Source of the DNA: Aquipuribacter sp051216895
GTDB lineage: Bacteria; Actinomycetota; Actinomycetes; Actinomycetales; JBBAYJ01
Assembly (NCBI RefSeq): GCF_051216895.1
Contig: NZ_JBPKAO010000008.1
Location: 124,001 to 188,000 of the forward strand
Direction: 5' to 3'
Length of the DNA stretch: 64,000 nucleotides
Shown here: piece after piece, positions 19,089-28,062 of the stretch
Layout: every line of letters begins with the position of its first letter
Numbering within the stretch: position 1 is the first letter of the stretch
Made by a program: the position numbers and the translations under genes
Notes under the pieces: generated by a model
The model's input: only the letters and a program-made list of their open reading frames with translations
The model's database searches: none
What the model was told of the DNA's origin: nothing

Positions 19089-19316
19089 TCAGGCGCCGGC
19101 CACCTCGCTGCGCTGGCCGGGGATGCCGGCCCGGAGGCGGGCGACCTCGGAGGCGCGGTAGCGACGGTGACCGCCCAGCGTGCGGATGGACGAGAGCTTG
19201 CCGGCCTTGGCCCAGCGGGTCACCGTCTTGGGGTCGACCCGGAACATGGCCGCGACCTCCGCGGGGGTCAGCAGCTCCTCGTCCTCGGTGGAGGCGGTAC
19301 GCGGGTTAGTGCTCAT
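19089..19316 (-). CDS. bldC: BldC, MerR-like developmental regulator
   Basis: A 75-residue DNA-binding protein consisting almost entirely of a MerR-type winged helix: LLTPAEVAAMFRVDPKTV, RWAKAGKLSSIRTLGGHRR, YRASEVARL. This is nearly the canonical BldC, which in Streptomyces binds cooperatively to direct repeats and controls development; its role in non-sporulating actinobacteria is less clear. ATG 19316 follows AGAGGAAC. Position next to DUF3073 and the pur genes is conserved across actinobacteria. Confidence 0.95.
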   Translation of the reverse strand: MSTNPRTASTEDEELLTPAEVAAMFRVDPKTVTRWAKAGKLSSIRTLGGHRRYRASEVARLRAGIPGQRSEVAGA

Positions 19317-19650
19317 GGCTGTTCCTCTCGGGGTCCAGCGCGGTCCGGCAAGGGGGGATATGTCGGACACCGCTCATCTAGTGGACAGAATTCTCAACCA
19401 GCCCGCGCCGTGGTGGAACCGTCATTCGGGTCGTGCTGGCCCGCCGAACCGGTGAGCGCCGCATCGTCCGTTCGGGGGATGCGCGAGGCAGCGGGGTGAC
19501 GCGGCGCCCCCGCCCCACCTGCGAGGACCCGCTCCGGGTGTGGGAACCGTCCGGGAGCAGGTACCGTTGAGCCCACGAGGACCGGATGAGTACTCCGGGG
19601 GCCCCGCCACGTGCGCCAGCCCCCCGGACCGAGGTGAGGGGGTCGACGCC
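19317..19650. other. 334-bp divergent intergenic region, bldC / DUF3073
   Basis: No open reading frame with a coding signature was found. The part near 19355-19400 is notably AT-richer than its surroundings (GATATG, TCTAG, GAATTCTCAA) and probably holds the bldC promoter, but I could not place confident -35 and -10 boxes. A sigma-R-like motif for the DUF3073 gene is listed separately. Confidence 0.6.
19542..19568 (+). promoter_or_regulatory. Possible ECF (sigma-R/sigma-H type) promoter for DUF3073
   Basis: GGGAAC (19542-19547), an 18-bp spacer, then GTT (19566-19568). This agrees with the thiol-oxidative-stress ECF consensus GGGAAY-N18/19-GTT known from Streptomyces sigma-R and mycobacterial SigH. 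The predicted start point is about 75 nt before the DUF3073 ATG. The motif is short, so chance occurrence is possible. Confidence 0.4.
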
Positions 19651-19854
19651 ATGGGGCGCGGCCGTCAGAAGGCAAAGCAGACGAAGGTCGCTCGGCAGCT
19701 GAAGTACTTCAGCCCCGAGACCGACTACGCAGCGCTTGCCAACGAGCTCCACTCCGAAGGCAAGGAAGGTCCGGCGCGTCCGCCGGAGCCTCCTGCTGCT
19801 GAGGAGGAAGCAGGCGACGACGACTACGCGGACTGGGAGAGCTCCTACCGCTGA
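19651..19854 (+). CDS. DUF3073 protein
   Basis: A 67-residue actinobacterial protein of unknown function. The conserved N-terminus MGRGRQKAKQTKVARQLKY is strongly basic and is followed by SPETDYAALANEL, then an acidic tail ending DDDYADWESSYR. ATG 19651 is chosen because family members begin at MGRGRQKAK. It is divergent from bldC and convergent with purM, a conserved arrangement. A nucleic-acid-binding role is suggested only by the basic N-terminus. Confidence 0.93.
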   Translation: MGRGRQKAKQTKVARQLKYFSPETDYAALANELHSEGKEGPARPPEPPAAEEEAGDDDYADWESSYR

Positions 19855-19941
19855 CCGTCGTAGGGGCCCGCACGTCAGGCCCTGCACGCCAGGTGATCCG
19901 ATCCGGCCCGGTCCAGGCGCGGACCCCGCGAGGGGTCGGCC

Positions 19942-21078
19942 TTACCGGTGCGAACCGACCAGTCGGGCGGAGCCGCCGTCGACACCCTTGGTCCCCTGCG
20001 ACGTCTCGTCGTCGACAGGGGCCGAGGGGTCGACGCCGGTCACCCGCCCGCACACCCATGCCCGGGTGCCGGCGGCGGCCAGCAGGGCGACCACCTGCTC
20101 GGCGCTCTCCGGGGCCACGACGGCGATCATGCCGATCCCCTGGTTCCAGGTCCGCTCCCGGTCCAGCACCGGCACCCCGCCCGCGTCCCCGAGCACGTGC
20201 GTGACCGCCGGCGGCGACCAGGTGCCGCGCTCGACGTCGGCGTGCGTCCCGACCGGCAGGACACGGGCCAGGTTGGCGGCGATCCCCCCGCCGGTGACGT
20301 GGCTGATGGCGTGCACCGCTCCCGGCGCGGCCTCCAACAGGTCCACCAGCACACCGGCGTACACGGCGGTCGGCTCGAGCAGCTCCTCCCCGACGGTCCG
20401 GCCCAGCTCCGGGACGTGGTGGTCCCAGGCCCAGCCCTGACGCGCCACCACGGCACGCGCGAGGCTGTAGCCGTTGGCGTGCAGCCCCGAGGAGGCCATG
20501 GCGACCAGGACGTCGCCGGCCGTGACCCTCTCCGGCCCCAGCAGCTCGTCGGCCTCGACCACCCCGGTCGCCGCGCCCGCGATGTCGTACTCGTCGGGCC
20601 CGAGCAGGCCCGGGTGCTCGGCGGTCTCCCCCGCCACCAGCGCGCACCGGGCCATCACGCAGCCCTCGGCGATGCCGGCGACGATCGCGGCGACCCGCTC
20701 GGGGACCACCGACCCGCAGGCCACGTAGTCGCTCATGAACAGCGGCCGCGCCCCGCAGGCCACCAGGTCGTCGACGACCATGGCGACCAGGTCGATGCCG
20801 ACGGTGGAGTGCAGGTCCATCGCCTGCGCGACGGCCACCTTGGTGCCGACGCCGTCGGTCGAGGTGGCCAGCAGGGGCCGCCGCATCCCGACCAGGGCCG
20901 ACGCGTCCACCAGGCCGGCGAACCCGCCGGCGCCGTCGACCACGGGCCAGGAGCCTGCCGTGGTGGCGTGGGTGCGGCGGACCGCGGCCTTCATCAGCTC
21001 CACGGCGCGGTCGCCAGCCTCGGTGTCCACGCCCGCCCCGGCGTAGGTCAGGCCCGGCCGGCCGTCGGTGCCGGTCAC
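19942..21078 (-). CDS. purM: Phosphoribosylformylglycinamidine cyclo-ligase (AIR synthetase)
   Basis: Catalyses the ATP-dependent ring closure of FGAM to AIR, step five of purine synthesis. The 378-residue sequence shows the PurM signatures LTYAGAGVDTEAGDRAVELMK, TSTDGVGTKVAVA, GIDLVAMVVDDLVACGARPLFMSDY, LVAGETAEHPGLL, SGLHANGYSLAR and ISHVTGGGIAANLARVLP. It is a little longer than usual (about 350) because of a C-terminal tail. GTG 21078 overlaps the purF stop as GTGA, so it is coupled to purF. Confidence 0.96.
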   Translation of the reverse strand: MTGTDGRPGLTYAGAGVDTEAGDRAVELMKAAVRRTHATTAGSWPVVDGAGGFAGLVDASALVGMRRPLLATSTDGVGTKVAVAQAMDLHSTVGIDLVAMVVDDLVACGARPLFMSDYVACGSVVPERVAAIVAGIAEGCVMARCALVAGETAEHPGLLGPDEYDIAGAATGVVEADELLGPERVTAGDVLVAMASSGLHANGYSLARAVVARQGWAWDHHVPELGRTVGEELLEPTAVYAGVLVDLLEAAPGAVHAISHVTGGGIAANLARVLPVGTHADVERGTWSPPAVTHVLGDAGGVPVLDRERTWNQGIGMIAVVAPESAEQVVALLAAAGTRAWVCGRVTGVDPSAPVDDETSQGTKGVDGGSARLVGSHR

Positions 21079-22640
21079 GGGACGACCGTCCCGCGGGCGC
21101 CGTCCTGGGACCCCGTGCGGGCCGCGTCGACCCGCGCGGCCTCGACGTCGAAGGCGAACTGGCCCTGACCGGCCGGCACCCCCAGGGTCGTGGTGCGCGG
21201 CGGGGCGATCGGGTACTCGCCGGTGAAGCAGGCCGAGCACAGCTCGTCGACGGGGCGCTGCGTGGCGGCGAGCATCGCGTCGTGGCTGAGGTAGCCCAGG
21301 GAGTCCGCGCCCACGCTGGCCCGGATCTCCTCGACCGCCAGACCGGTCGCGATGAGCTCGGCCCGGCTCGCGAAGTCGATGCCGTAGAAGCACGGCCACG
21401 TCACCGGGGCGGAGGAGATGCGGACGTGGACCTCGGCCGCCCCCGCCTCGCGCAGCATCCGGACCAGGGCCCGCTGGGTGTTGCCGCGCACGATGGAGTC
21501 GTCCACCACCACCAGCCGCTTGCCCTGGATCACCTCGCGCAGCGGGTTGAGCTTCAGCCGGATGCCGAGCTGGCGCAGCGTCTGCGACGGCGAGATGAAC
21601 GTGCGGCCGACGTAGGAGTTCTTGACCAGGCCCTGGGCGTAGGGGATGCCCGACTGGTCGGCGTAGCCGATGGCGGCGGGCGTGCCGGACTCGGGCACGG
21701 GGATGACGAGGTCGGCCTCGACCGGGTGCTCGTCGGCCAGGCTGCGACCCATCCGGACCCGGGCGCCGTGCACGACCGTGCCCGCGATCTTGGAGTCCGG
21801 CCGGGCCAGGTAGACGTACTCGAACACGCAGCCCTTGGGCTCGGCCGGGGCGAAGCGGGACGTCCGCAGCCCGTCGGCGTCGATGGCGATGAGCTCCCCG
21901 GGCTCCACGTCACGGATGACGCTGGCGCCCAGGATGTCCAGGGCGGCCGTCTCGGACGCGACGACCCAGCCCCGGTCGAGCCGACCCAGCACGAGCGGGC
22001 GGACACCGTGCCGGTCGCGGGCCGCGTACAGGGTGTGCTCGTCCATGAACACCAACGAGAACGCGCCCTCCAGCTCGGCCAGCACGTCGCGGGCGGTCTG
22101 CTCGAGGCGGTTGCTCGGGTCGCCCGCGAGCAGCGAGGTGATGAGCACGGTGTCGGTGGTGTTGCCGCGCTCGAACTCGCTGTTGCCGCTGCGGCTGCCG
22201 TCGGCCCGGGCCGAGGCCTCGTTGGCGATGACGCGCTCGCGCAGGGCGTCGGAGTTGGTCAGGTTGCCGTTGTGGCCGAGGGCGACGGTGCCCCAGGCGG
22301 TCGGGCCCAGCGTGGGCTGGGCGTTCTCCCACGTGCTGCCACCGGTCGTGGAGTAGCGGGCGTGGCCGACGGCGATGTGGCCGGTCAGGGTGCCCAGGCT
22401 CGACTCGTCGAAGACCTGCGAGACCAGACCCATGTCCTTGTAGACGGTGATCTGGCGTCCGTTGCTGACGGCGATGCCGGCGGCCTCCTGGCCGCGGTGC
22501 TGCAGCGCGTACAACCCGAAGTAGGCGAGCTTGGCCACCTCCTCGCCGGGGGCCCACACCCCGATGACCCCGCAGGCGTCCTGCGGACCCTTCTCCCCAG
22601 GGAGCAGGTCATGGCTGAGTCGGCCGTCTCCGCGTGGCAC
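21075..22640 (-). CDS. purF: Amidophosphoribosyltransferase
   Basis: The committed step of purine synthesis: PRPP plus glutamine to phosphoribosylamine. This 521-residue protein is of the Bacillus-like class with a short propeptide. DACGVIG begins the mature enzyme at catalytic Cys23. The glutaminase domain shows HRGQEAAGIAV and VGHARYSTTGGS. The PRPP-binding loop is VVVDDSIVRGNTQRALVRML. Late cysteines (PCFYGIDF, ELCSACFTGEYP) could ligate the structural 4Fe-4S cluster. GTG 22640, with GGAG just upstream, is preferred over a much longer in-frame ORF. It is coupled to purM and divergent from a membrane-protein gene. Confidence 0.96.
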   Translation of the reverse strand: MPRGDGRLSHDLLPGEKGPQDACGVIGVWAPGEEVAKLAYFGLYALQHRGQEAAGIAVSNGRQITVYKDMGLVSQVFDESSLGTLTGHIAVGHARYSTTGGSTWENAQPTLGPTAWGTVALGHNGNLTNSDALRERVIANEASARADGSRSGNSEFERGNTTDTVLITSLLAGDPSNRLEQTARDVLAELEGAFSLVFMDEHTLYAARDRHGVRPLVLGRLDRGWVVASETAALDILGASVIRDVEPGELIAIDADGLRTSRFAPAEPKGCVFEYVYLARPDSKIAGTVVHGARVRMGRSLADEHPVEADLVIPVPESGTPAAIGYADQSGIPYAQGLVKNSYVGRTFISPSQTLRQLGIRLKLNPLREVIQGKRLVVVDDSIVRGNTQRALVRMLREAGAAEVHVRISSAPVTWPCFYGIDFASRAELIATGLAVEEIRASVGADSLGYLSHDAMLAATQRPVDELCSACFTGEYPIAPPRTTTLGVPAGQGQFAFDVEAARVDAARTGSQDGARGTVVP

Positions 22641-22755
22641 GTGCTCCAGTGTGGCAGCCGGACCCGGTTCCGTGCGCCACGACCTCGTGCGCCGGACCTG
22701 GTGGGCCCGACCTCCGGGGCCGGACCTCACGCGTCGCGGACGTACGCTTCGCGCC

Positions 22756-23430
22756 ATGTCTCCTGGCACCTGGTGGCTCGACGCCCTCGGCTGGGCCGGG
22801 TCGGCCGTCCTGATCCTGTCGCTGTCCCTGTCCAACGTCCTCCGCTTCCGCGCGCTGAACCTCCTAGCGTCGGTGGTGCTCACGGTGTTCAACGCGCTGC
22901 TGGGCATCTGGCCCATGGTCGCGATGAACGCGATCATCGCCGGGCTCAACGTCTGGCACCTGGCGCGCCTGCTGCGGACCCGTGACGACGAGAGCACCTA
23001 CGAGGTGGTGGGCGTCGACGCCCGCTCGGAGTACCTGGCCCACCTGCTGCTCGTCCACGGACCGGACGTCGAGCGCCACAACCCCGGTTTCGACCTGGCC
23101 GAGCTGCTGCGCCGGGAGGAGCCGCCGGGCAGCTGCCGCGTGCTCGCGTTCCTGGTGCTCCGCGGGGACGAGACCGTCGGGGTCGTGGTCCTCTGCGACG
23201 GCGGGGACGGCGTCGCGCGGGTCGAGCTGGACTACGTGACCGCCCGGTTCCGGGACTTCTCGGTCGGGACGTTCGTCTACCGCGGGGACGGCCGGCTCGC
23301 CTCGCAGGGGCTGAACCGGTTGCTGGCGAGCCGGCGGATGGCCGACCGGGCGGCCTACTTCAGCGCCGTCGGGTTCCACCGGGAGGTCGTCGCCGGTCAG
23401 GACGAGCTCGTCCGCGACGTCCGCGGTTGA
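22756..23430 (+). CDS. YgjV-like membrane protein with C-terminal soluble domain
   Basis: A 224-residue protein. The first 75 residues form about three membrane helices (WLDALGWAGSAVLILSLSLS, LNLLASVVLTVFNALLG, WPMVAMNAIIAGLNVWHL), as in the YgjV/PnuC-like inner-membrane family. The remaining 140 residues are soluble, with patterns reminiscent of an acetyltransferase fold (VARVELDYVTARFRDFSVGTFVYR, YFSAVGFHREVV), but no clear acetyl-CoA motif. Function unknown. It is divergent from purF, and its 3' end overlaps the convergent small membrane-protein gene by 71 bp. Confidence 0.75.
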   Translation: MSPGTWWLDALGWAGSAVLILSLSLSNVLRFRALNLLASVVLTVFNALLGIWPMVAMNAIIAGLNVWHLARLLRTRDDESTYEVVGVDARSEYLAHLLLVHGPDVERHNPGFDLAELLRREEPPGSCRVLAFLVLRGDETVGVVVLCDGGDGVARVELDYVTARFRDFSVGTFVYRGDGRLASQGLNRLLASRRMADRAAYFSAVGFHREVVAGQDELVRDVRG

Positions 23431-23725
23431 GCAGGGACTCCACGACCACCGCCAGCGTGCCGGCGACCAGCGCCCCGGCCAGCGTGCCGAACGCCGCGAA
23501 GTAGCCGAGCACGCCCGCACCGGTCGCGCTGCCCGAGGGCTCGTCGCTGCCCCCGTACAGGGCGATCGCGATCCCGACGGCCAGACCCAGCACCGCACCC
23601 GTCACCAGGAACACCGAGTACCGGGGGGTCCGGTACGCGCGGACCTCGCGAGCGGTCGGCTCGCCCGGTGGACCACCGGACGCGGACGAGGCACCGTCGG
23701 GCTGCTGCTCGTCGTCCGTGGCCAC
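23360..23725 (-). CDS. Small membrane protein, function unknown
   Basis: 121 residues: a polar N-terminus, two membrane helices (YSVFLVTGAVLGLAVGIAIAL and GVLGYFAAFGTLAGALVAGTLAVVV) separated by a Gly/Ser loop, and an Arg-rich cytoplasmic tail. Similar two-helix proteins sit near purF-purL in many actinobacteria, but none has a known role that I can name. It starts at GTG 23725. The tail region overlaps the convergent YgjV-like gene by 71 bp. Confidence 0.65.
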   Translation of the reverse strand: MATDDEQQPDGASSASGGPPGEPTAREVRAYRTPRYSVFLVTGAVLGLAVGIAIALYGGSDEPSGSATGAGVLGYFAAFGTLAGALVAGTLAVVVESLLNRGRRGRARPDRRRPPGGTRRR

Positions 23726-23836
23726 GGGGCGAGGCTAGTCGGCAGCGCCCCGACCGGCCCGGCCGGGGCGCGCCGACCACGGCCGGCGGTCGGGCGCCCG
23801 GCGTCGCGGGGCCCGCGGGTCGGCGAGGATGGGGGC

Positions 23837-24193
23837 GTGGCCCGACGCATCGACGACGCGCAGGGGCGTGCGGCCGTGCTGGCCTGGCGTTCCGGCGACC
23901 GGACCCGCCCCGTGACGGCCACGGCGGTGAGGTGGACCCTGCAGCGGCTGGCCCTGGTCTCCCCCGGCGGCAGCGTGGAGGTCCGGGTGCCGCCGTTCGG
24001 GGTCGCGCAGTGCATCGCCGGCCCCCGGCACACCCGCGGCACCCCGCCCAACGTGGTCGAGACCGACGCCGCGACCTGGCTGGCCCTGGTCGACGGGTCC
24101 CTGTCCTGGGACGAGGCCATGGCCGGCAGCACGGTCAGCGCCTCGGGCAACCGCGCGGACCTGTCCGGGGTCCTCCCGCTGCGCGCCCTCTGA
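23837..24193 (+). CDS. Sterol-carrier-family-like protein
   Basis: A 118-residue soluble protein resembling the small SCP-like proteins found beside the purine genes of actinobacteria. It has a basic N-terminal half (TRPVTATAVRWTLQRLALVSPGGSVEVRVPPFGVAQC) and the family-typical end ETDAATWLALVDGSLSWDEAMAGSTVSASGNRADLSGVLPL. The lipid ligand and biological role are unknown. It starts at GTG 23837. It is divergent from the small membrane-protein gene and convergent with the next membrane-protein gene. Confidence 0.8.
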   Translation: MARRIDDAQGRAAVLAWRSGDRTRPVTATAVRWTLQRLALVSPGGSVEVRVPPFGVAQCIAGPRHTRGTPPNVVETDAATWLALVDGSLSWDEAMAGSTVSASGNRADLSGVLPLRAL

Positions 24194-24242
24194 GGGCTCC
24201 GCACCCGACGACGGCCCTCGATCGACGGCCACGGCGTCCCGC

Positions 24243-25052
24243 CTACCCCCCGGGGGCGAGCCAGACCAGGTCGGGCGTGGCCACGACGGCCCAGACGAAC
24301 GCCACCGCCGCGGCGGCCGTCACGCCCCACAGCAGGACGTTGAGCCCCGTGAGCCACCGCCCGGACCGGCCCAGCTGGCTGGTCGCCCGCCCCCGCACCG
24401 TCCAGGTGCTGCGCAGCTCGCGGTAGGCGGCCGTCATGTAGACCCGGTCCACCCACCGCCGGACGGGACCCCTGCGGTGCCCGGCCGCGTCCCGCTCGGC
24501 CTCCTCCTCCGACACCCAGCGGGTCCGGGGGAACGCGGCCGCGAGGGCCAGCAGGCCGACGAGCAGCCTGACCGTGAGCGCGACGGCGATCCCGGCCAGG
24601 GGCGTGGCCAAGGCCGCGACGAGCTGGAGCGGGTTCTCCAGCCGCACCAGGGCGACCGGGGTCACCTCCCCGGCGATCCAGGCGAAGGCCAGCCCCACCA
24701 GGAGCAGGGGGTAGAACGCACGCCGCAGCCCCCACAGGACCAGGATCGTGACGGCGTCCATGCGGGTGGGCGCCATGACGTCGTCGGGCACCGCCCCGCC
24801 CTCGCCGAGGTCCGCGTCGAGCCCGAGGTCCTTGTCGAGCCCGTCGCGCCCGGCCTCCTCGCCGTCCACCGCGTCCCGACGCGCGGCCGCACGGCGGCGC
24901 GCGTCGCGGTGGGCCCGCAGCCCCTGCCGGGTCCGGACGTGGCGCGGGTACGGCCCCTCCCCCAGGGGTCCTCCACCGAGCGGCCCCGCCCCCGCGGCGC
25001 CGCCGGCAGCACCACCCACGGCCCCTCCGCGGCCGACCTCACCGCGGGTCAC
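24243..25052 (-). CDS. Membrane protein, function unknown, downstream of purL
   Basis: A 269-residue protein that I do not recognise. The first 100 residues are low-complexity (Gly/Ala then Arg-rich). Three or four membrane helices follow (ILVLWGLRRAFYPLLLVGLAFAW, LQLVAALATPLAGIAVALTVRL, LLALAAAF, LNVLLWGVTAAAAVAFVWAVV), with a charged cytoplasmic loop between them. GTG 25052 lies 8 nt after the purL stop with GAGGCGG upstream, so it is probably cotranscribed with purL. Start choice is uncertain because the N-terminus is unconserved in character. Confidence 0.7.
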   Translation of the reverse strand: MTRGEVGRGGAVGGAAGGAAGAGPLGGGPLGEGPYPRHVRTRQGLRAHRDARRRAAARRDAVDGEEAGRDGLDKDLGLDADLGEGGAVPDDVMAPTRMDAVTILVLWGLRRAFYPLLLVGLAFAWIAGEVTPVALVRLENPLQLVAALATPLAGIAVALTVRLLVGLLALAAAFPRTRWVSEEEAERDAAGHRRGPVRRWVDRVYMTAAYRELRSTWTVRGRATSQLGRSGRWLTGLNVLLWGVTAAAAVAFVWAVVATPDLVWLAPGG

Positions 25053-25060
25053 GGGCCGCC

Positions 25061-27376
25061 TCAGCCGAACAGGCGGGGGAGCGTGGCCTCGTGGGCGCTG
25101 CGCAGGTCGGCCAGGTCGAAGGTGCCGACGTTGGTGATCTCGAGCTCCGGACGACCGGCCGGCCCCCCGGCGTCGTCGGTCACCCCGATCCGCACGTGCG
25201 TCAGGCCGCGAGCCGTGGCGACGTCGGTGAAGCGGATCTCCTCGCTGCGGGGCACGGACACGACCGCGCGCGCGACGGACTCCGCGAACAGCGCCGCCGT
25301 CAGGTCGACGCCGTCGCGCTGGCAGAGCCCGTCCAGCCAGATCCGGGCCCCCACGCCGTGGCGCAGGCACCCCTCGACCAGCGCCTGGGCCAGCCCGCCG
25401 TCGGACACGTCGTGGGCGGCGTCGACCAGGCCGTCGCGGCTCGCGGCCAGCATCACGGCCGCCAGCAGCCGCTCCGCGTCCAGGTCGACCCGCGGGGGCA
25501 GACCGCCCAGGTGGTCGTGGACCACCTCGGCCCACGCCGACCCGGACAGCTCGTCCCGGGTGGTGCCCAGCAGGTACAGCGCCTGCCCGGCCGACGACCA
25601 GCCCGACGGGATCCGCCGGTCGACGTCGTCGAGCACGCCCAGCACACCCACCACGGGCGTCGGGTGGATGGCGGTGTCACCGGTGGAGTTGTAGAAGCTC
25701 ACGTTGCCGCCGGTCACGGGGGTGCCCAGCTCGACGGTCGCGTCCGCCAGGCCGCGGACGACCTCCGCGAACTGCCACATCGCGCCGGGCTCCTCGGGCG
25801 AGCCCGCGTTCAGGCAGTCGGTGACGGCGATGGGGACCGCGCCGCTGACCGCGACGTTCCGGTAGGCCTCGGACAGGGCCAGCTGCGCCCCCAGGTAGGG
25901 GTCGAGCGCCGCGAACCGGCCGTTGCCGTCCAGCGCCAGGGCCACGCCACGCCCGGTCTGCTCGTCGATGCGGACGATGCCGGCGTCGTCCGGGGTGGCC
26001 ATGGCGGTGTTGCCGAGCACGTACCGGTCGTACTGGTCGGTCACCCAGGCACGGCTGCAGAGGTTGGGCGAGGCCAGCATCTGCAGCAGCTGCTCGCGCA
26101 GGCCCGCACCGCCCTGGGCCCGGGGCAGGTCCTCGGCGCGGTCGGCCTGACGGGCGTCCAGCCAGTCCGGTCGGGCGTAGGGCCGCTCGTAGACGGGCCC
26201 CTCGTGGGCGACGGTGCGCGGCGGCACGTCCACGACGGTCTCGCCGTGCCAGGTGATCTCGAGCCGGCCGGTGTCGGTGACCTCGCCCAGCACGGCGGAC
26301 TCGACCTCCCACCGCTGCGTGATGGCCAGGAACTCCTCGAGCCGGTCGGGGCGGACGACAGCCATCATCCGCTCCTGCGACTCGCTCATGAGGATCTCCT
26401 CGGGGCGCAGCGAGGGGTCGCGCAGCGGCACCTTCTCCAGCGCGACGCGCATCCCGCCGTCACCGGCCGAGGCCAGCTCGCTGGTGGCGCACGACAGCCC
26501 CGCGCCGCCCAGGTCCTGGATGCCCTCGACGACGCCGGCGTGGAACAGCTCCAGGCAGCACTCGATGAGGAGCTTCTCCCGGAACGGGTCGCCGACCTGG
26601 ACCGCGGGCCGCTTGGAGGGGCCGCCCTCGTCGAAGGTCTCGCTGGCCAGCACGCTGACCCCGCCGATCCCGTCGCCGCCGGTGCGGGCGCCGAACAGCA
26701 CGATGACGTTGCCGAGGCCGGTGGCGTTGGCCAGGTGCAGGTCCTCGTGGCGCAGGGCCCCGACGCAGAGCGCGTTGACCAGCGGGTTGCCCTGGTAGCT
26801 GGGGTCGAAGTAGACCTCGCCGCCGATGTTGGGCAGACCGATGCAGTTGCCGTAGCCGCCGACGCCGGCCACCACGCCGTGCACCACGCGGCCCGTGTCG
26901 GGGTGGTCGACCGCGCCGAAGCGCAGCGAGTCCATGACGGCCACCGGGCGGGCGCCCATGGCGATGATGTCGCGGATGATGCCGCCGACCCCGGTCGCGG
27001 CCCCCTGGTAGGGCTCGACGTAGCTGGGGTGGTTGTGCGACTCGGCCTTGAACGTCACGGCCCAGCCGTCGCCGATGTCCACCACGCCGGCGTTCTCGCC
27101 GATCCCGGCCAGCATGGTCGTCGAGCCGTTGGCCAGCGCGGCGGGCGTCGCGTCGCCGAAGCGGCGCAGGTGCACCTTGCTCGACTTGTACGAGCAGTGC
27201 TCGGACCACATGACCGAGTACATGGCCAGCTCGGCGGAGGTGGGCCGACGGCCGAGGATGTCGCGGATCCGGTCGTACTCCTCGGCCCGCAGCCCCAGGT
27301 CGGCCCACGGCTGCTCGACGTCGGGCGTGGCCGCCGCCGCGGTGACGGTGTCGACGCGCGAGGTGCCGCCGCTCAC
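25061..27376 (-). CDS. purL: Phosphoribosylformylglycinamidine synthase subunit PurL
   Basis: The 771-residue ATPase/amidotransfer subunit of the three-part FGAM synthase (PurS-PurQ-PurL), converting FGAR to FGAM. Recognisable are the N-terminal catalytic segment MWSEHCSYKSSK, FKAESHNHPSYVEPYQGAATGVGGI, ARPVAVMDSLRFG, GIQDLGGAGLSCATSELA, and the second half repeat with TPVTGGNVSFYNS and DVSDGGLAQALVE. It lacks the glutaminase domain, which is PurQ here. GTG 27376 overlaps the purQ stop as GTGA. The PurS partner is encoded 34 kb away. Confidence 0.97.
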   Translation of the reverse strand: MSGGTSRVDTVTAAAATPDVEQPWADLGLRAEEYDRIRDILGRRPTSAELAMYSVMWSEHCSYKSSKVHLRRFGDATPAALANGSTTMLAGIGENAGVVDIGDGWAVTFKAESHNHPSYVEPYQGAATGVGGIIRDIIAMGARPVAVMDSLRFGAVDHPDTGRVVHGVVAGVGGYGNCIGLPNIGGEVYFDPSYQGNPLVNALCVGALRHEDLHLANATGLGNVIVLFGARTGGDGIGGVSVLASETFDEGGPSKRPAVQVGDPFREKLLIECCLELFHAGVVEGIQDLGGAGLSCATSELASAGDGGMRVALEKVPLRDPSLRPEEILMSESQERMMAVVRPDRLEEFLAITQRWEVESAVLGEVTDTGRLEITWHGETVVDVPPRTVAHEGPVYERPYARPDWLDARQADRAEDLPRAQGGAGLREQLLQMLASPNLCSRAWVTDQYDRYVLGNTAMATPDDAGIVRIDEQTGRGVALALDGNGRFAALDPYLGAQLALSEAYRNVAVSGAVPIAVTDCLNAGSPEEPGAMWQFAEVVRGLADATVELGTPVTGGNVSFYNSTGDTAIHPTPVVGVLGVLDDVDRRIPSGWSSAGQALYLLGTTRDELSGSAWAEVVHDHLGGLPPRVDLDAERLLAAVMLAASRDGLVDAAHDVSDGGLAQALVEGCLRHGVGARIWLDGLCQRDGVDLTAALFAESVARAVVSVPRSEEIRFTDVATARGLTHVRIGVTDDAGGPAGRPELEITNVGTFDLADLRSAHEATLPRLFG

Positions 27377-28053
27377 GCGAGGACCCCGGCCAGGGCGCCG
27401 GCGACGACGGAGGTGAAGATCGTCAGGCCGTCGGTGGTGGGGCCGTAGCCGCGCTCGACGGCGTGCTCGGGGTGGGGCATCAGCCCGACGACCCGGCCGG
27501 TGGCGTCGGAGATGCCGGCGATGTCCCGGCGCGAGCCGTTGGGGTTGCCCTCGAGGTAGCGGAACACCACCCGGCCCTCGCCCTCCAGCATGTCCAGCGT
27601 GGCCTCGTCCGCCACGAACCCGCCCTCGCCGTTCTTGAGCGGGACGACGACCTCGGCGCCGGGCTCGAAGCCGGACGTCCACGCGGTGGCCGTGGACTCC
27701 ACGCGCAGCCGCTGGTCGCGGCACAGGAACCTCTGGTGGTCGTTGCGGACCAGGGCACCCGGCAGCAGGTGCGACTCGCACAGCACCTGGAACCCGTTGC
27801 AGATGCCCAGCACCGGCGTCCCGCCGCGGGCGGCCTCGACCACCGAGGTCATCACCGGTGCGAACCGGGCGATCGCCCCGGCGCGCAGGTAGTCCCCGTA
27901 GGAGAACCCGCCCGGCAGCACGACCGCGTCCACCCCGTGGAGGTCGGTGTCGGCGTGCCACAGCCTGACGGGCTCCGCACCGGCCAGCCTGACGGCGCGC
28001 GCGGCGTCACCGTCGTCGAGGGACCCAGGAAAGGTGACGACTCCGACTCGCAC
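27373..28053 (-). CDS. purQ: Phosphoribosylformylglycinamidine synthase subunit PurQ (glutaminase)
   Basis: A 226-residue class I glutaminase that supplies ammonia to PurL. Catalytic Cys85 is in TPVLGICNGFQVL; the His-Glu pair is in LMPHPEHAVERG. VLPGGFSYGDYLR and EGNPNGSRRDIAG are family hallmarks. It starts at GTG 28053 only 9 nt after the csrA stop codon, with no room for its own promoter in the gap. It therefore looks like a member of the flagellar transcription unit unless a promoter lies inside csrA. Its usual upstream neighbour purS is absent here. Confidence 0.97.
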   Translation of the reverse strand: MRVGVVTFPGSLDDGDAARAVRLAGAEPVRLWHADTDLHGVDAVVLPGGFSYGDYLRAGAIARFAPVMTSVVEAARGGTPVLGICNGFQVLCESHLLPGALVRNDHQRFLCRDQRLRVESTATAWTSGFEPGAEVVVPLKNGEGGFVADEATLDMLEGEGRVVFRYLEGNPNGSRRDIAGISDATGRVVGLMPHPEHAVERGYGPTTDGLTIFTSVVAGALAGVLA

Positions 28054-28062
28054 CCGGCGAGC

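Noticed and set aside
25091..27448. 785-residue plus-strand open frame opposite purL
   Set aside because: Antisense shadow of a textbook PurL; composition is Gly/Arg/Val/His with no domain.
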